Position numbers and translations under genes: made by a program
Shown here: piece by piece, positions 62,363 to 64,000 of the stretch
Position numbering within the stretch: the first letter of the stretch is position 1
Layout: every line of letters starts with the position of its first letter
Notes under the pieces: model-generated
What the model was told of the DNA's origin: nothing
Seen by the model: only the letters and a program-made list of their open reading frames with translations
Databases searched by the model: none
NCBI GenBank assembly: GCA_015179125.1
Contig: WHVA01000106.1
Location: 124,001-188,000, forward strand
Direction: 5' to 3'
DNA from: Gautieria morchelliformis
Lineage: Eukaryota > Basidiomycota > Agaricomycetes > Gomphales > Gomphaceae
Length of the DNA: 64,000 nucleotides

Positions 62363-62842
62363 TGTAAGGGCAACCCTGGCTAGTCGTGGAGATCACACTA
62401 CCACACAACTGACAAGGGGAAATCCAAAGTATGTATAAATGAACAGAGCATACAAGAGAGGGGGTTCTCACCTGACAAGGGGAAATCCAAAGAGAAAAGT
62501 CTAAGGACCCCCAATGTCAGCGAGCCCGTATTATACTACGCTGCGCAGCCAGGGACAACACTTGGCACCCGCCATCAACCCTGCATCCCCCTGACCCTTG
62601 ATCGACCCTTGATGCCACCTATTATGCGAGTCGCTTGATTTCCGACACTGTTCCGGGGCGGAAGTCGGAAATTGGAGTGGAACTGGCAAGGCGAACGGAA
62701 CTGGTGGAAGTTCTCCCAGAAGCGGAATCGTTCCCGAAAGCGGATGCGGAGATGGAATCGGAACCGGAAGCGGAGTCGGAAATGGAGTCGGAACTGGGTG
62801 TGGTGTCGGAACTGGAAATGGAAAACAGGGTGTCCCCTGACA
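62363..62842 (-). repeat. 3' LTR of an intact-looking Gypsy family A element
   Basis: 480 bp from tgtaagggcaaccctggc to gtgtcccctgaca in reverse orientation. The adjacent internal sequence is tcaccccccctctag, which is a purine tract on the coding strand. The left flank gattc should be repeated beyond the distal LTR outside the window. Confidence 0.92.
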
Positions 62843-64000
62843 TCACCCCCCTCTAGCGTGCTGCGTCCTCGAAGCACGGGACACAAGGGATTGAAATGCC
62901 AGCGAGCGGATTCGGCGAGGGGCACCTGGATGTGTCCTATAGAACTCCTGGAGTTTGTCAGGAGCGGAAACATCTTGCTCCGGGACCCAAGAATTCTCCT
63001 CGTACCCATACCCTTCCCATTTCACGAGGAATTGGAGTCGTCCTCGCACAAACCGGCTGTCCAGGATCCGTTCCACCACGTAGTGCTCTTCCCCATCTAC
63101 AATTTCTGGCGGAGGTGGCGGATGAGCCTTCCGATGTGGAATTGGGTCCTCAAGCATAGGGAGTAACTTCACCACATTGAAGACGGGGTGGAGGCGGGAC
63201 ATGGACATCGGAAGTCGGAGGCGGTATGCATTCCGTCCAACCCTCCGCGTCACTGTGAAGGGCCCAAGGTAGCGGTGGGCAAGCTTCTGCGAAGGGCGTG
63301 TGGTGCGGATGTCACTTGCATCTAGGTACACCTTGTCTCCAACTTGGTACTCTGGGGCAGGAACCCGGCGTCGGTTGTAGTACCTTGCCATGTCATCCTT
63401 GGCCTTCGCAAGGGCCGACTTGGCTTCCGAAAGGGTGGAGTCCATGCGGTCTCGGAACTCATTGACCGTCTCGAGTCGGGACTCAGCCTGGCGTGGTTCG
63501 AAGCCCATCCGCGGGTGTCGTCCGGAGTCAAGCATGAAGGGAGTCTGTTGTGTGGCGGAATGGACATGGTTGTTGTATTGGAATTCCGCCAGCGGAAGTA
63601 ACTCATCCCAGTCATCCTGCCTCTCATTGACAAAGAGGCGGAGATATTGCTCTAACTCCTGATTGACCCGTTCCGTCTGTCCGTCACCCTGCGGATGGTA
63701 CGCTGTGGTGGTAGCCAGCTTTATGCCGAGCAGGCGGTAGAGCTCCCGAGTCAGTTCCGCGACAAACTGCGGACCTCGGTCGGAAACAACTTGCTTCGGG
63801 AGCCCATGCAACTTCCAGACATGTGCAAGGAACAGGCGGGCCGCTCCGAGGGCTGTGATCGTCGTGTGCATCGGAATGAAGTGGGACACCTTGCTCACCG
63901 AATCCACGACGTTCATGATCGCGTCGTAGCCATGAGACTCTGGGAGTTCAACGATGAAGTCGACACTGATGGTGTCCCAGCGGGATTCGGGAATCGGGAG
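62843..64000 (-). CDS. Ty3/Gypsy family A integrase-chromodomain, continues beyond window
   Basis: Open from the right edge to TGA at 62843, which abuts the LTR. It encodes the integrase core and tail: ISVDFIVELPESHGYDAIMN, VSDRGPQFVAELTRELYRLL, TTAYHPQGDGQTERVNQELE, and the GPF-type module YLGPFTVTRRVGRNAYRLRL. A C-terminal chromodomain follows, YVVERILDSRFVRGRLQFLV and WEGYGYEENSWVPEQDVSAP. The catalytic Asp of VDFIVEL, the Asp of SDRG and the Glu of QTERVNQE are all present. No stop or frameshift is seen in this 386-codon segment. The decayed copy at 53476-56848 can be compared with it base by base. This copy is inserted into a family B LTR. Confidence 0.93.
   Translation of the reverse strand, partial: LPIPESRWDTISVDFIVELPESHGYDAIMNVVDSVSKVSHFIPMHTTITALGAARLFLAHVWKLHGLPKQVVSDRGPQFVAELTRELYRLLGIKLATTTAYHPQGDGQTERVNQELEQYLRLFVNERQDDWDELLPLAEFQYNNHVHSATQQTPFMLDSGRHPRMGFEPRQAESRLETVNEFRDRMDSTLSEAKSALAKAKDDMARYYNRRRVPAPEYQVGDKVYLDASDIRTTRPSQKLAHRYLGPFTVTRRVGRNAYRLRLPMSMSRLHPVFNVVKLLPMLEDPIPHRKAHPPPPPEIVDGEEHYVVERILDSRFVRGRLQFLVKWEGYGYEENSWVPEQDVSAPDKLQEFYRTHPGAPRRIRSLAFQSLVSRASRTQHARGG

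Overview
The window looks like nuclear DNA of an agaricomycete (mushroom-forming) basidiomycete. The evidence is many short introns (about 47-105 bp, most near 50), tightly packed conserved eukaryotic genes, and a transposon set typical of these fungi: Ty3/Gypsy with chromodomain, Ty1/Copia, a Helitron with Pif1-like helicase, a KDZ (Kyakuja-Dileera-Zisupton) transposase, and hAT and CACTA-like DNA elements. The species cannot be told from the sequence. All coordinates, splice sites and translations here were read by eye.

Bases 1 to about 26,900 are a gene-rich compartment. In order: a WDR7/rabconnectin-3-beta-like WD40 protein (minus, running off the left edge); the beta subunit of geranylgeranyltransferase I (plus, nine exons); an unrecognised protein with a Ser/acidic tail (minus); a small CsbD-like protein (plus) carrying a tandemly duplicated intron; V-ATPase proteolipid subunit c and thioredoxin reductase in tandem (minus); the ALG11 mannosyltransferase (minus); a probable single-pass membrane protein with two PPxY motifs (plus); RNA polymerase III subunit RPC17/RPC9 (minus), divergent from an LEA2-like membrane protein (plus); a secreted GH20 beta-hexosaminidase (minus); and a coiled-coil protein (minus). 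They are ordinary housekeeping functions with no sign of a shared pathway. The WDR7-like protein and subunit c both relate to V-ATPase biology, but they are 7 kb apart and this may be chance.

Bases from about 27,000 to 64,000 are transposon-rich and hold no host gene I can recognise. A 1.1 kb non-autonomous hAT element with a perfect 8-bp target duplication is followed directly by a 384-bp CACTA-like foldback element. Then come solo LTRs of one Gypsy family (family A) and one Copia family with perfect 5-bp duplications, a decayed second Gypsy element (family B) interrupted by its own type of LTR, and the 3' part of a decayed Helitron. An apparently intact 5.26 kb Copia element with identical LTRs follows, then a 5'-truncated decayed family A Gypsy, a decayed KDZ transposase, and at the right edge the 3' part of an intact-looking family A Gypsy inserted into a family B LTR.

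The observations most worth a second look are these: an intron apparently multiplied by a 78-bp tandem duplication; a 13-nt microexon in the V-ATPase gene; the PPxY membrane protein; decay of the Gypsy copy by CpG transitions, visible by comparing two copies in this window; a 13-bp perfect hairpin conserved between diverged Copia LTRs although its loop has changed; a Copia element with identical LTRs but no target duplication and different elements on each side (recombination or an assembly join); and a cluster of six TGA(G/C)TCA sites next to the KDZ relic. I did not see a wholly new multi-gene system.
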